A stretch of DNA of 64,000 nucleotides, from contig CAZBTI010000002.1 of assembly GCA_964494395.1 (NCBI GenBank), positions 1 through 64,000 on the forward strand, given 5' to 3'. How positions within the stretch are numbered: position 1 is the first letter of the stretch; each line of letters starts with the position of its first letter. Both the position numbers and the translations under genes were made by a program. Shown one piece after another: positions 43,340 to 51,525 of this stretch. The notes beneath the pieces were generated by a model. It saw only the letters and a list, made by a program, of their open reading frames with translations. It searched no databases and was not told the origin of the DNA. Source of the stretch: SHLQ01 sp964494395. GTDB lineage: Bacteria; Actinomycetota; Acidimicrobiia; Acidimicrobiales; SHLQ01.

Positions 43340-44029
43340 TCAGCCTTCACAAATCTTTTGGCGCCCGGTCAGGACTAGTCGGCTGATCTCGGCCATGAGT
43401 TGGTCGGCGTTGGCGATGTGATCGTCGCTTTCGAACCACATCGGCGGCCCGACGTTCGTCACGACGCTATGACGGCCGAGTCGGGGCATTGGCAACGGAG
43501 TTCCGGGCTTCCACGTCTCGTTTGAGAAGGCAAAGCCGACGGGTAGTACTGCAGCGCCAGCGGCGCGTGCGATGCGCGAGACCCCGGGTCGGCCCTGGCC
43601 GACACCGTCGACCTGGTCTTTGGGTTTGATAATGCGGCCCTCGGGCATGATGGCGGTGGTCTGTCGGGCGATCAACGCCTCGATCATCGTGGCTTCTGCG
43701 GCTTCCTTGTCATCTTTGCTGAATCCAACGCAGCCAATGTTTCGGAAGAAGGCGGCAGCGAGGGGGTTCGCGAAAAAGCGGGAGTTGACGCCGATGCGGC
43801 TCGTCAGCCCGTAGTGGCCGAGGAGGATGAGTGATGCTGCTAGGTCGAAGAGGCTCGAATGGTTCGCAGCGATTATTAGGGGCCGGTCGGTCGGCAGTTC
43901 GATTTTCTCGGGGAGAACAACTCGAGAGGACAGTCGAGACACGACGTGAGAGCCCCCGACCGATACGGCGTATCGCTTTTCGAACCCGGTGTCGGCGAAG
44001 AGGCCTTTAGCCTCGCCCTTGCCGAACAT
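43340..44029 (-). CDS. 1-acyl-sn-glycerol-3-phosphate acyltransferase (PlsC family)
   Basis: Adds an acyl chain to lysophosphatidic acid or a similar acceptor at the membrane. Started at ATG 44029 it has 229 residues; a start at 44074 is possible. Visible motifs are the catalytic ANHSSLFDLAAS (H-x4-D), CVGFSKDDKEA with the acceptor site, and MPEGRIIKPK (motif III with E-G-R). VLPVGFAFSN follows. It lies divergent from metY, with about 90 bases between starts. Confidence 0.88.
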   Translation of the reverse strand: MFGKGEAKGLFADTGFEKRYAVSVGGSHVVSRLSSRVVLPEKIELPTDRPLIIAANHSSLFDLAASLILLGHYGLTSRIGVNSRFFANPLAAAFFRNIGCVGFSKDDKEAAEATMIEALIARQTTAIMPEGRIIKPKDQVDGVGQGRPGVSRIARAAGAAVLPVGFAFSNETWKPGTPLPMPRLGRHSVVTNVGPPMWFESDDHIANADQLMAEISRLVLTGRQKICEG

Positions 44030-44119
44030 CTGCGTCTCCACCTTGCTGATTGTAGGTCGTCCGGGTCTGGGCACGACGGGGCGGGGAGATACGATCTCGT
44101 TGCACTACGGAGGTGTTAC

Positions 44120-45412
44120 ATGGTCGAACCCGACTTCCTTGAGTTCTCGACGTTGAGTCTGCACGCTGGCCACCAACCCGACCCGCAAACGGGTGCACGC
44201 GCTGTTCCGATCTATTGGTCGACCTCGTACATGTTCGACAGCACCGACCAAGCCGCTGGTCTGTTCAACCTCGAAGTCCCGGGCCACATCTACTCTCGCA
44301 TCTCGAACCCCACTACGGCCGTGCTCGAAGAGCGGATCGCAGCACTCGAAGGCGGCGTCGGAGCGGTATGCACCGCCAGTGGCATGGCGGCGTTCCACTT
44401 GGGGATCGCCACGCTGATGGGAGCGGGCGGCCACATCGTCGCCGGTCGCAACCTCTATGGCGGTACCGCCAACATCCTCACGCAGACCTTGCCGCGATTC
44501 GGTATCACCACCACCTTCGTCGACCCGAATAATCCCGATGCCTTTGAGGCTGCGATCACCGAGGACACTCGTCTCGTCTATGGCGAGACGTTGGGTAACC
44601 CGGGTATCGAAGTCATGGATATTGAGATGGTGGCCGACGTGGCTCACCGCAACGGTCTTCCGCTGATGGTCGATTCGACGTTTGCTACGCCCTACCTCAT
44701 CAAGCCGATCGAGCATGGTGCGGACATCGTGATGCATTCGATCACCAAATTCATGGGCGGCCATGGCGTGGCTCTCGGTGGAGTGCTCGTCGACGGCGGC
44801 CGATTCGACTGGGAAGCCAGCGGCAAGTTCCCCACCATGACCGAGCCTTATGACGGCTATCACGGCCTCGCATTCGCTGAGGAGTTCGGTACCGCAGCCT
44901 TTATCACGCGGGCCCGGGCGGAAGGGCTCCGAGACTTCGGCGCAGCGATCAGCCCAATGAACGCCTTCCAGATCCTCCAAGGAGTCGAGACGCTGCCGCT
45001 GCGCATGGAGAAACACGTGTCGAATGCGAATGCGGTGGTTGACATGCTCGTCGAACACGAAGCAGTGGAGTGGGTCGCTCATCCCAGCGCTCCGACCCAT
45101 CCCGATCATGAGCTTGCAAAGAAGATGTACCCCAAAGGGGCTGGAGCCATCTTGAGTTTCGGAGTGAAGGGTGGCCGTGAAGCTGGCCGCAAGTTCATCG
45201 AGTCGGTGAAACTCGCTTCGCACCTCGCCAACGTTGGAGATGCTCGAACCTTGGTCGTGCACCCCGCGTCGACGACGCACCAGCAAATGTCTGCCGAGGC
45301 CCTTCGGGTGGCCGGTGTGGGCGAGGACCTCGTGCGTCTCTCCGTAGGCCTCGAGGACGAGAAAGACATTCTTGCCGATCTAGTCCAGGCGCTTCGTGCG
45401 TCGCAGCGATAA
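44120..45412 (+). CDS. metY: O-acetylhomoserine sulfhydrylase (MetY)
   Basis: A PLP enzyme that makes homocysteine from O-acetylhomoserine and sulfide. Started at ATG 44120, 6 bases after GGAGGT, it has 430 residues; the reading from 43946 would cross the plsC 5' end. It opens STLSLHAGHQPDPQTGARAV and has SRISNPTTAVLEERIAALEG, the PLP lysine in MHSITKFMGGHG, and VHPASTTHQQMSAEALRVAG. The long form and opening motif favour MetY over cystathionine gamma-synthase. MetX, which would supply acetylhomoserine, is not here; the next gene is an alpha/beta hydrolase but not MetX-like in length or motif. Confidence 0.9.
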   Translation: MVEPDFLEFSTLSLHAGHQPDPQTGARAVPIYWSTSYMFDSTDQAAGLFNLEVPGHIYSRISNPTTAVLEERIAALEGGVGAVCTASGMAAFHLGIATLMGAGGHIVAGRNLYGGTANILTQTLPRFGITTTFVDPNNPDAFEAAITEDTRLVYGETLGNPGIEVMDIEMVADVAHRNGLPLMVDSTFATPYLIKPIEHGADIVMHSITKFMGGHGVALGGVLVDGGRFDWEASGKFPTMTEPYDGYHGLAFAEEFGTAAFITRARAEGLRDFGAAISPMNAFQILQGVETLPLRMEKHVSNANAVVDMLVEHEAVEWVAHPSAPTHPDHELAKKMYPKGAGAILSFGVKGGREAGRKFIESVKLASHLANVGDARTLVVHPASTTHQQMSAEALRVAGVGEDLVRLSVGLEDEKDILADLVQALRASQR

Positions 45413-45423
45413 GGAGCGTAGAC

Positions 45424-46233
45424 ATGGAGATCACCTTCCGCGGCGAGTCTGTCCGCATTGCGACAGGCGGGCGTTCGCACGACAGCGACCTGCCCGGCAT
45501 CGTCTTTATCCACGGATCGGGCATGGACCGAACCACATGGCAGATGCAGAGTCGTTGGTTTGCTCATCACGGGTATCGGGTCGCGGCAATCGACCTTCCC
45601 GGTCATGGTCTGAGTGGCGGTGAACCAATCGAGTCGATCCCCGAGATGGGGGAGTGGACTGCCGGACTCATTCACGAATTGGGGTTGGCGCCCGCCCATA
45701 TCGTGGGCTTCTCTCTCGGTACCTACGTCGCCATCGAAGCTGCCGCACAAGATCCGACATCGGCTGAGTCGGTCGTGCTCATCGGCACTGCGGCGGCGAT
45801 GCCGGTGCATCCCGAACTCTTGTCGACAAGCTACGAAGACATTCCGAAAGCCAGTCGTCTCATGACCTCGTGGGGCATTGGGAGCAGGGCGCATCGAGGA
45901 GGCCATCAGTCGCCGGGGATGTGGCTCGTCGGTTCGAGCACTGCGCTTTTGGACACCTCGCCGGAGAACGCCCTTGGCCATGACATGGTCGCGTGTAACA
46001 ACTACGAGGACGCCGTATCGTCTGCAGGCAAGATCGACGTGCCGGTCACGTTTGTGTTGGGTACTGAAGACAAGATGACGCCGATCAAGAAGAGCGGCGA
46101 TCTGGTCGACGCAGTCAAGGACGCAACGGTGGTGCGCATGGACCGCATTGGCCACATGATGCCCATCGAAGACCCTCTCGGGGCTCGCCGTGCGATCGCC
46201 GAAGCGATTGGCTGGGACGGCCAGCGCTCATAG
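45424..46233 (+). CDS. Alpha/beta hydrolase
   Basis: A 269-residue hydrolase with the oxyanion-hole motif VFIHGSGMDRTTW, nucleophile elbow VGFSLGTYVA (Ser in G-F-S-L-G), catalytic Asp in LGTEDKMTP and His in RIGHMMPIED. It starts 11 bases after metY and is likely co-transcribed. Substrates of such enzymes range from esters to C-C bonds; none can be assigned. Homoserine acetyltransferase (MetX) was considered because of metY but the GFSLG elbow and the short lid do not fit. Confidence 0.85.
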   Translation: MEITFRGESVRIATGGRSHDSDLPGIVFIHGSGMDRTTWQMQSRWFAHHGYRVAAIDLPGHGLSGGEPIESIPEMGEWTAGLIHELGLAPAHIVGFSLGTYVAIEAAAQDPTSAESVVLIGTAAAMPVHPELLSTSYEDIPKASRLMTSWGIGSRAHRGGHQSPGMWLVGSSTALLDTSPENALGHDMVACNNYEDAVSSAGKIDVPVTFVLGTEDKMTPIKKSGDLVDAVKDATVVRMDRIGHMMPIEDPLGARRAIAEAIGWDGQRS

Positions 46234-46296
46234 CGGGTGTTGCAAGGTCGTGATTCAGTCATTCGTTTACGAACAGCCGCGCCCTAACGTTGTGCT

Positions 46297-47052
46297 GTGG
46301 AAATTTTTGGCGTCATCAACGCATCCCCCGATTCACTCGCTGACTTCTCCGTAGCAAGCACCCCCGATACGGCTCGGTCCTATGCCGAAGAGTTGATTGC
46401 CGCCGGAGCCGATCACATCGACCTTGGCGGACAGGCCAGTCACGGCGCGGCAGCGATGGTGTCCCCCGATGAAGAGTGGGCAATCCTCGAAGGGCCACTT
46501 CGGGCGATTGCCGAACTCGGTGTGACGATCTCGGTCGACACGTGGCAGGTCGAGACGGCTCGAAGGGCGTTCGACGCCGGCGCGTCTGTGCTCAATGCGG
46601 CCGATGCGCTGCAAGATCCCGCGATGCTCGAGTTTGCCGCCGAGCGCGAATGCGACATCGTGCTGCCGTTCATGCTCGGTCCCGATCCACGGCACCTCAA
46701 GCATGTCGACGGCGATCCGGTCGAGGTGATGGTCTCGTGGTTCGGTGAGCGTCTCAAAGAGATGGAGACCTATGGCATTCGGGAGCGGTGCTACCTCGAC
46801 CCGGGCACGGGCTTTGGTCCGGCCGACTGGGATTGGGAAACTCGCGCCGAATACCAGCGCAAGATCTACACCGGCCTCGATCGACTCCGGGTCTACGACC
46901 TACCGATCTACGTTCCTGTGCCGTGGAAGCAGACTCCCGATCGGATGGAACTGCTCGACATCGCGCTCTCGCACAACATTGACTACGCCCGGGCGCACTA
47001 TCCAGCGCAGGTCCGAGAGCGACACGACGCACTGAACCCGCCAGCGTCGTGA
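46297..47052 (+). CDS. FolP-like pterin-binding (dihydropteroate synthase-related) protein
   Basis: A 251-residue TIM-barrel protein with a GTG start. The barrel opens with FGVINASPDSLADFS, matching the folate-synthesis motif [IL]-x-N-x-T-P-D-S-[FL] with Ala for Thr, followed by GADHIDLGGQASHGAAAM and ISVDTWQVETARRAF. The later ICYR-like lysine region is replaced by PWKQTPDRMELLD. These changes suggest that it is a paralogue rather than the housekeeping folP, and may bind a pterin without making dihydropteroate. Its stop overlaps the photolyase start (GTGA, 4 bases), so the two proteins are made together. Confidence 0.75.
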   Translation: MEIFGVINASPDSLADFSVASTPDTARSYAEELIAAGADHIDLGGQASHGAAAMVSPDEEWAILEGPLRAIAELGVTISVDTWQVETARRAFDAGASVLNAADALQDPAMLEFAAERECDIVLPFMLGPDPRHLKHVDGDPVEVMVSWFGERLKEMETYGIRERCYLDPGTGFGPADWDWETRAEYQRKIYTGLDRLRVYDLPIYVPVPWKQTPDRMELLDIALSHNIDYARAHYPAQVRERHDALNPPAS

Positions 47053-48569
47053 CCGATACGCCGACGATTTGGGTGCTCGGTGACCAACTGAACCGCAACA
47101 TCTCGTCGCTTGCAGATCGAGGCCCAGACGACTGCCGAGTGCTGTTCGTCGAGAGCACGGCGAAGATCGCCTCGAAGCGATGGCATGTGCAACGAGTCCA
47201 CCTCGTGGTATCGGCCATGCGTCACTTCGCAGAGGAGCTGAGAGCCGAGGGGTTCGAGGTTGATTACCGACACAGCCCGTCGCTCGGAGCGGGGCTTCGC
47301 GAGCACGTCGACGAGTTCGACGTCGACAGCGTTATCGCGATGGAGCCAATGAGCTCCGACGGGCGAGCGATGCTTGAACGCCACGGCGTTGCGCTCACCG
47401 TAAACAACCAATTCACCTGCCACTACGACGATTTCGCCGAGTGGGCCAGTGATCGAAAGAGCTTCAAGATGGAGGACTTCTACCGTTGGCAGCGGCAACG
47501 GCTCGACATCATGATGGTCGACGGCAAGCCCGCCGGTGGAGCGTGGAACTTCGACAAAGACAATCGTGAGCGACCACCGAAGGACGGCCGGTCGTGGCCA
47601 GAAATCACCCAGTTCGGGCTCGACGAGATCGACGAACAGGTGCTCGCCGACTTGGGTGCTGCTGATGTCGAGATGTGGGGAGAACATCCCGACGGTCGAT
47701 GGCCGGTCACCCGCGAGCAGGCCGTAACCCGCCTCGACGAGTTCATCCAGACCGGACTCTCGCCCTTTGGTCCGCACGAGGACGCGATGCTCGCAGAGGA
47801 ATGGAAGCTGGCACACTCGGTTCTGAGTTCGTCGATGAACCTGGGCCTTCTGCACCCACTGGAGATTGCTGAACGTGCCGCAGATGCGCTGCATATCGAA
47901 CACGGCGGCGACGGTGACGCGCCGATCAATAGCGTCGAGGGCTTTGTCCGTCAGGTGATTGGCTGGCGCGAGTACGTCTGGGGCGTCTACTGGCTGTGGA
48001 TGCCCGAGTATCGGGGTCTTAACGAGTTGGGCGCGGACAAGGCGGTGCCGCCCGCATTCACCGGCGAGGCACCCACCAAGATGGCCTGCGTAAGCGGAAC
48101 CATTCGCCACATCGAAGAGGCTGGATACGCGCACCACATCGAACGCCTGATGGTGCTCGGCAACTTGGCGTTGACCTCGGGCGTGGACCCCCAAGCAATG
48201 ACGGACTGGATGTGGGCCTCGTTTGTCGATGGTGCCGAGTGGGTCATGCTGCCGAACGTGCTCGGCATGGCGCTTCACGCCGACGGCGGGATGATGGCCA
48301 CGAAGCCGTATGCCTCGGGTGGGGCCTACATCAACAAGATGAGCAACTACTGCTCGGGTTGCGCCTTCGATCCAAAGAAGCGCACCGGGGAAAACGCGTG
48401 CCCCTACACCACGCTCTATTGGGACTTTCTTGCCCGCAACGAAGACGCGTTCAAGGGCAACCACCGAATGGGCCAGCAGTTGGCAGGGATGCGACGGCTG
48501 AAGGATCTCGACGAGGTACGAGAACGGGCCGTCGAGGTGCGTGAGCGCCTCTTCGCTGGAAAGTTGTAG
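47049..48569 (+). CDS. Iron-sulfur bacterial cryptochrome/photolyase (FeS-BCP, PhrB-like)
   Basis: A 506-residue flavoprotein of the photolyase superfamily. It opens TIWVLGDQLNRNISSL and has the family's VLFVESTAKIASKRWHVQR and GAWNFDKDNRERPPKDGRSW. Four cysteines (C347, C435, C438, C451) have the same spacing as the cluster ligands I recall for Agrobacterium PhrB (350, 438, 441, 454), so a [4Fe-4S] cluster is expected. PhrB repairs (6-4) photoproducts with FAD and a lumazine antenna. It overlaps the FolP-like gene and is followed by a hairpin terminator. DNA repair is more likely than signalling, by homology. Confidence 0.93.
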   Translation: MTDTPTIWVLGDQLNRNISSLADRGPDDCRVLFVESTAKIASKRWHVQRVHLVVSAMRHFAEELRAEGFEVDYRHSPSLGAGLREHVDEFDVDSVIAMEPMSSDGRAMLERHGVALTVNNQFTCHYDDFAEWASDRKSFKMEDFYRWQRQRLDIMMVDGKPAGGAWNFDKDNRERPPKDGRSWPEITQFGLDEIDEQVLADLGAADVEMWGEHPDGRWPVTREQAVTRLDEFIQTGLSPFGPHEDAMLAEEWKLAHSVLSSSMNLGLLHPLEIAERAADALHIEHGGDGDAPINSVEGFVRQVIGWREYVWGVYWLWMPEYRGLNELGADKAVPPAFTGEAPTKMACVSGTIRHIEEAGYAHHIERLMVLGNLALTSGVDPQAMTDWMWASFVDGAEWVMLPNVLGMALHADGGMMATKPYASGGAYINKMSNYCSGCAFDPKKRTGENACPYTTLYWDFLARNEDAFKGNHRMGQQLAGMRRLKDLDEVRERAVEVRERLFAGKL

Positions 48570-48588
48570 CGCTCTCTATCAGAGCGCT
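48568..48588. terminator. Bidirectional terminator hairpin
   Basis: AGCGCTCT and AGAGCGCT form a perfect 8-bp stem around CTATC. It spans the whole gap between the photolyase stop and the stop of the convergent monooxygenase gene. Confidence 0.7.
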
Positions 48589-48878
48589 CAGTCGGTGAGT
48601 TCGACGTAACTATTTGACGAGAGCGAGGAGTGGTCCACGAGGTCGCCGCGGAGAACCGACGTTCCACTCTCTTGGCGCCACGCCTTATACGCGTCGTACT
48701 TCTCGGCGCTCTCCCAATCTTCGATGAGCATCAATGAACCCGGCCGGTCGGTCGACTCGGCGAGGGTGATGGCGTTACAGCCGTCGAACGCTCGGGTGTC
48801 TGAGAGAATGCTCTGGAGCTTCGCGACGAGGGCGTCTCGGTTACCCGATGTGGCGTCGAAGGAAATGGTGATGATCAT
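48588..48878 (-). CDS. Antibiotic biosynthesis monooxygenase (ABM) domain protein
   Basis: A 96-residue dimeric alpha+beta barrel protein: IITISFDATSGNRDALVAKL, then FDGCNAITLAESTDRPGSLM and EDWESAEKYDAYKAWRQESG. This is the pattern of YgiN-type quinol monooxygenases and heme-degrading relatives. There are no heme ligand residues that decide the issue. It lies 9 bases downstream of the PhoD-like gene on the same strand and may be co-transcribed. Confidence 0.85.
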   Translation of the reverse strand: MIITISFDATSGNRDALVAKLQSILSDTRAFDGCNAITLAESTDRPGSLMLIEDWESAEKYDAYKAWRQESGTSVLRGDLVDHSSLSSNSYVELTD

Positions 48879-48887
48879 CAGCCGATC

Positions 48888-50591
48888 CTAGACACCCTCG
48901 AGACCGTTGGTTGCGGTGAAGCTGTAGCTCCCAAGTTCATCGCCGGTCCACAAGTGCGCGGTGAGGGTGACCTGCACGGAGGGTCCACCGTTATCGGCGA
49001 CTCGTATCAGGCCGAACTGGCCGGCGTTCGAGAACACTCCGTGGGAGAAGGTCTCACCGAGGCGGCGACCGGGGCGGTCGAGGGGTGCGGCGTGAATGAG
49101 CGGAAAGCCGGGGGATCCATCATCGGCGTAGGCAGTGTTCGTGCCGTCATCTATGGCAGCGGTGTGCCAGTCGCCCGAGATCATGACGAGGTTGGTGATG
49201 TTGGCCTCAGCGATTGCATTGGCGATTCGTCGACGCTCGTCGGCAAAGCCGCCCCATTGGTCGGTACCCGGAGCGTCGGGTACGTTCCAGGGCGCAGGGT
49301 TTGCCCAGATGACCAGTGCGTGGGTTTGGCTTGCCGTTTGTAACTCCTCGATGAGCCACGCTTCTTGAGCCTCGCCCAGCATTGTGTCGGTAGTGCGATG
49401 CGAGCGGGTGTCGCAGGTGACTATCCGTACCCGTCCCATCGTGAATGCTTGATTGATCGGGGTTGCAGGGTCGGGATCGACGTTCCAGTGGGGGACCGCC
49501 TGTCGATATGCGACCGATACCGCATCACGAGAAGGGCTGGACGAGTCTGAATCGTTATCGCCAAAGTCGTGGTCGTCCCAGATCCATGCGCTCGGGGTGC
49601 TGCTGTATAACGCGGATTGGGCTGGGGTTGAGAGCGAGCGGCCGAGGACGTTGATGTGGTCTTGCGGGTTGGTGGAGACGAGGTTTCCGTAGTGCAGGTC
49701 GCCGAGTTGGACGAATAGGTCGGGTTGGGCTGCCCGAATCGCATCGAAGACCGCACCGTTCGATCCGGTTCGAGCACACGAGGCAAAGGCAATTGTGAGG
49801 TCGACGGGTCCGTCGGGGTGCGTGGTGAATTCATGTTCGCCACCCTCGATGATTCCGAGGTCGCCGCTTGGGACCGGGGTCCCGTCAACGCTCAGGTCGA
49901 GCACGGTGTAGCGGTACCTCTGGGCGGGTCCGAGCTCGGTGAGTAAAAAGCGGGCGACTCCCGAATCGTCCACATCGGACATTACGAAACCACTCGAGGA
50001 GTCGTCATCAGTCCGGTAGCTGAGGGCGTGTGGTCCTCGGCGCAGACCACCGGCGGTGATGGTCGCCGTCGTTGGCCCAACAGCACCGACCCAAAGCCAC
50101 GAGGCGATCGAGTCGAGAGCATTCGCGTTCGACTCTGGGTGCGTCGAGTTGAACTCCGCTCGCCACGGACGAAGGGCAGCAAACCATACGATCCCAGCGC
50201 CGAGCACTATCGTGACGAGCGCTGCACGTCGATCGGCCTGATCGACAGTTTTGGGGCCTTCGGGTGCAATGAGTAGGACAGCCGGGACGAGGAGTGTCAG
50301 GGGCAATAGCCATGCCGCTAGAGCAAATTCCCAGATGGTGAGGAACGTGGAGGTCAGGGCCGCAGCGCCGATAAGCGCCGCGCCGGTCCGCTGGAAACGC
50401 AAGGAGATGAGGGCGCCAGCAGCGGCCAGGATTGCGATGGTGGTTAGTCCTGGTGTGCTGAGGCTCGGGCCGAGGCCGGCCCCGGAGGTGCGCTGTGGAA
50501 GGTTGACTAACCGTGGCACGCCAGCGTGTAGCCCAGCGCCAACGAGGGCAGCGAGGCTCAGCCCGAGTGGCGTGCTACGTCTCTGAACCAT
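48888..50591 (-). CDS. PhoD-like metallophosphatase with N-terminal membrane domain
   Basis: About 567 residues from ATG 50591. The first 165 residues carry four or five hydrophobic segments (LSLAALVGAGLHAGV, GLTTIAILAAAGALISL, AALIGAAALTSTFLTIWEFALAAWLL-type runs, LVTIVLGAGIVWFAAL). The rest is an exported PhoD/phosphodiesterase module: ATITAGGLRRGP-type Fn3-like lead, FASCARTGSNG, DLFVQLGDLHYGN, WIWDDHDFGDND, MISGDWHTAA. The metal ligands of PhoD (D, D, N/H in GD and GDWH) are present. PhoD enzymes act on phosphodiesters and teichoic acids outside the cell. The multi-span leader replacing a Tat signal peptide is unusual. Confidence 0.85.
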   Translation of the reverse strand: MVQRRSTPLGLSLAALVGAGLHAGVPRLVNLPQRTSGAGLGPSLSTPGLTTIAILAAAGALISLRFQRTGAALIGAAALTSTFLTIWEFALAAWLLPLTLLVPAVLLIAPEGPKTVDQADRRAALVTIVLGAGIVWFAALRPWRAEFNSTHPESNANALDSIASWLWVGAVGPTTATITAGGLRRGPHALSYRTDDDSSSGFVMSDVDDSGVARFLLTELGPAQRYRYTVLDLSVDGTPVPSGDLGIIEGGEHEFTTHPDGPVDLTIAFASCARTGSNGAVFDAIRAAQPDLFVQLGDLHYGNLVSTNPQDHINVLGRSLSTPAQSALYSSTPSAWIWDDHDFGDNDSDSSSPSRDAVSVAYRQAVPHWNVDPDPATPINQAFTMGRVRIVTCDTRSHRTTDTMLGEAQEAWLIEELQTASQTHALVIWANPAPWNVPDAPGTDQWGGFADERRRIANAIAEANITNLVMISGDWHTAAIDDGTNTAYADDGSPGFPLIHAAPLDRPGRRLGETFSHGVFSNAGQFGLIRVADNGGPSVQVTLTAHLWTGDELGSYSFTATNGLEGV

Positions 50592-51010
50592 GTCCCATTT
50601 GTACACCTAGAAAGGCGCTTGAACGCGCAGGCGGGGTGTGTCAGCTATTGGTTGCCCTGGACTTGGGAGTCTCGCGAAGGTCGACGACAGGGGTATTGGC
50701 CTCGGTCGTTTCATGCGTTGTGGTCAACATCTTCTCTACTTCACGGAGCATCGTGTCGAGGGGGACTTTGATATCGCTGTTCACCCCGCGCTTGCGTCGG
50801 GCTGTGGGCTCGCCGCGGATCGAACCGTGTTGATGACCAAGGACTGCACTCAACTCTTGAACGCGCCTAACGTATCTGCTCGGGTGGAGGACCGCCGGTG
50901 TGGCGAGTGAGCATCGCTACGTAGGCTCTTTCGGCTCGACATGGCCGGGTCACGATCATGTCCGGATCGATATCGACGAAGTCGAGGCGCGACGCGTTGC
51001 GATAACTGAG
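50592..51010. other. Intergenic space with weak small-ORF signals
   Basis: About 420 bases between divergent PhoD-like and convergent deaminase genes. A possible 57-codon plus-strand ORF begins at GTG 50900, 9 bases after GGAGG, and ends at 51073 inside the deaminase 3' end (VASEHRYVGSFGSTWPG...). A minus-strand 70-codon frame (50641-50853, TTG start) ends in a Thr-rich tail. I recognise neither. CTTGAACGCGC occurs twice (50615-50625 and 50865-50875) and the first copy matches part of the dispersed repeat core GGCGCTTGAACG. Confidence 0.35.
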
Positions 51011-51448
51011 TTACTCGCCGATGTCTTCATTCCAGAGGGTGGCGCGTTCGGTGATCATTCTCTCCATCAGTGAAATGCAGGTGGCGTCGTTGGCGACCTG
51101 AATTTCGACGCCTCGGCTGCGCAGAAGATCTTCTTCACCCATGAACGTTTGGTTCTCACCTATGACGACGCGAGGAATGCCGTAGAGCAGGATCGCACCC
51201 GAGCACATCGAGCAAGGTGACAGGGTGGTGTACAGGGTGCACTCTCGGTACACCGATGCCGGTAGGCGGCCCGCATTCTCGAGCGCGTCCATCTCGCCGT
51301 GAAGCGTGGGACTGCCTTGCTGCACTCTTTTGTTGTGGCCTCGGCCGACGATCTTGCCGTTATGGACGATGACACTGCCGATCGGTATGCCTCCCTCGGC
51401 CCAACCTTGTTCTGCCTCGTCGATGGCCGCTTGAAGAAATTCATCCAT
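51011..51448 (-). CDS. Fungal-type cytosine deaminase (Fcy1-like)
   Basis: Started at ATG 51448 it has 145 residues. The zinc site is HGEMDALENAGR (His ligand, catalytic Glu) and LSPCSMCSGAILLYG (two Cys ligands). Long stretches follow yeast Fcy1 (RGHNKRVQQGS, TLYTTLSPC, YGIPRVVIGEN and the C-terminal W-x-E-D-I-G-E), which is closer than to TadA, whose C-terminus and RNA-binding residues differ. The expected reaction is cytosine to uracil for pyrimidine salvage. Bacteria more often use the unrelated CodA. Guanine or isocytosine deaminase activity is also possible. Confidence 0.88.
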   Translation of the reverse strand: MDEFLQAAIDEAEQGWAEGGIPIGSVIVHNGKIVGRGHNKRVQQGSPTLHGEMDALENAGRLPASVYRECTLYTTLSPCSMCSGAILLYGIPRVVIGENQTFMGEEDLLRSRGVEIQVANDATCISLMERMITERATLWNEDIGE

Positions 51449-51525
51449 ACGGGCAGTTTGGCATCTGTTGCCGGGCAACCGCCGTAGTCTGAGGGCTGGA
51501 TTGTTTGAGATTTGGGGAGTGTGAA

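Noticed and set aside
45106..46155. 350-codon minus-strand ORF over metY and the hydrolase
   Set aside because: It spans two genes with clear family motifs on the plus strand and gives an Arg/His/Cys-rich product with no motif.
45424..46233. Homoserine O-acetyltransferase (metX) next to metY
   Set aside because: The protein is too short and has a generic G-F-S-L-G nucleophile elbow without the MetX lid region.
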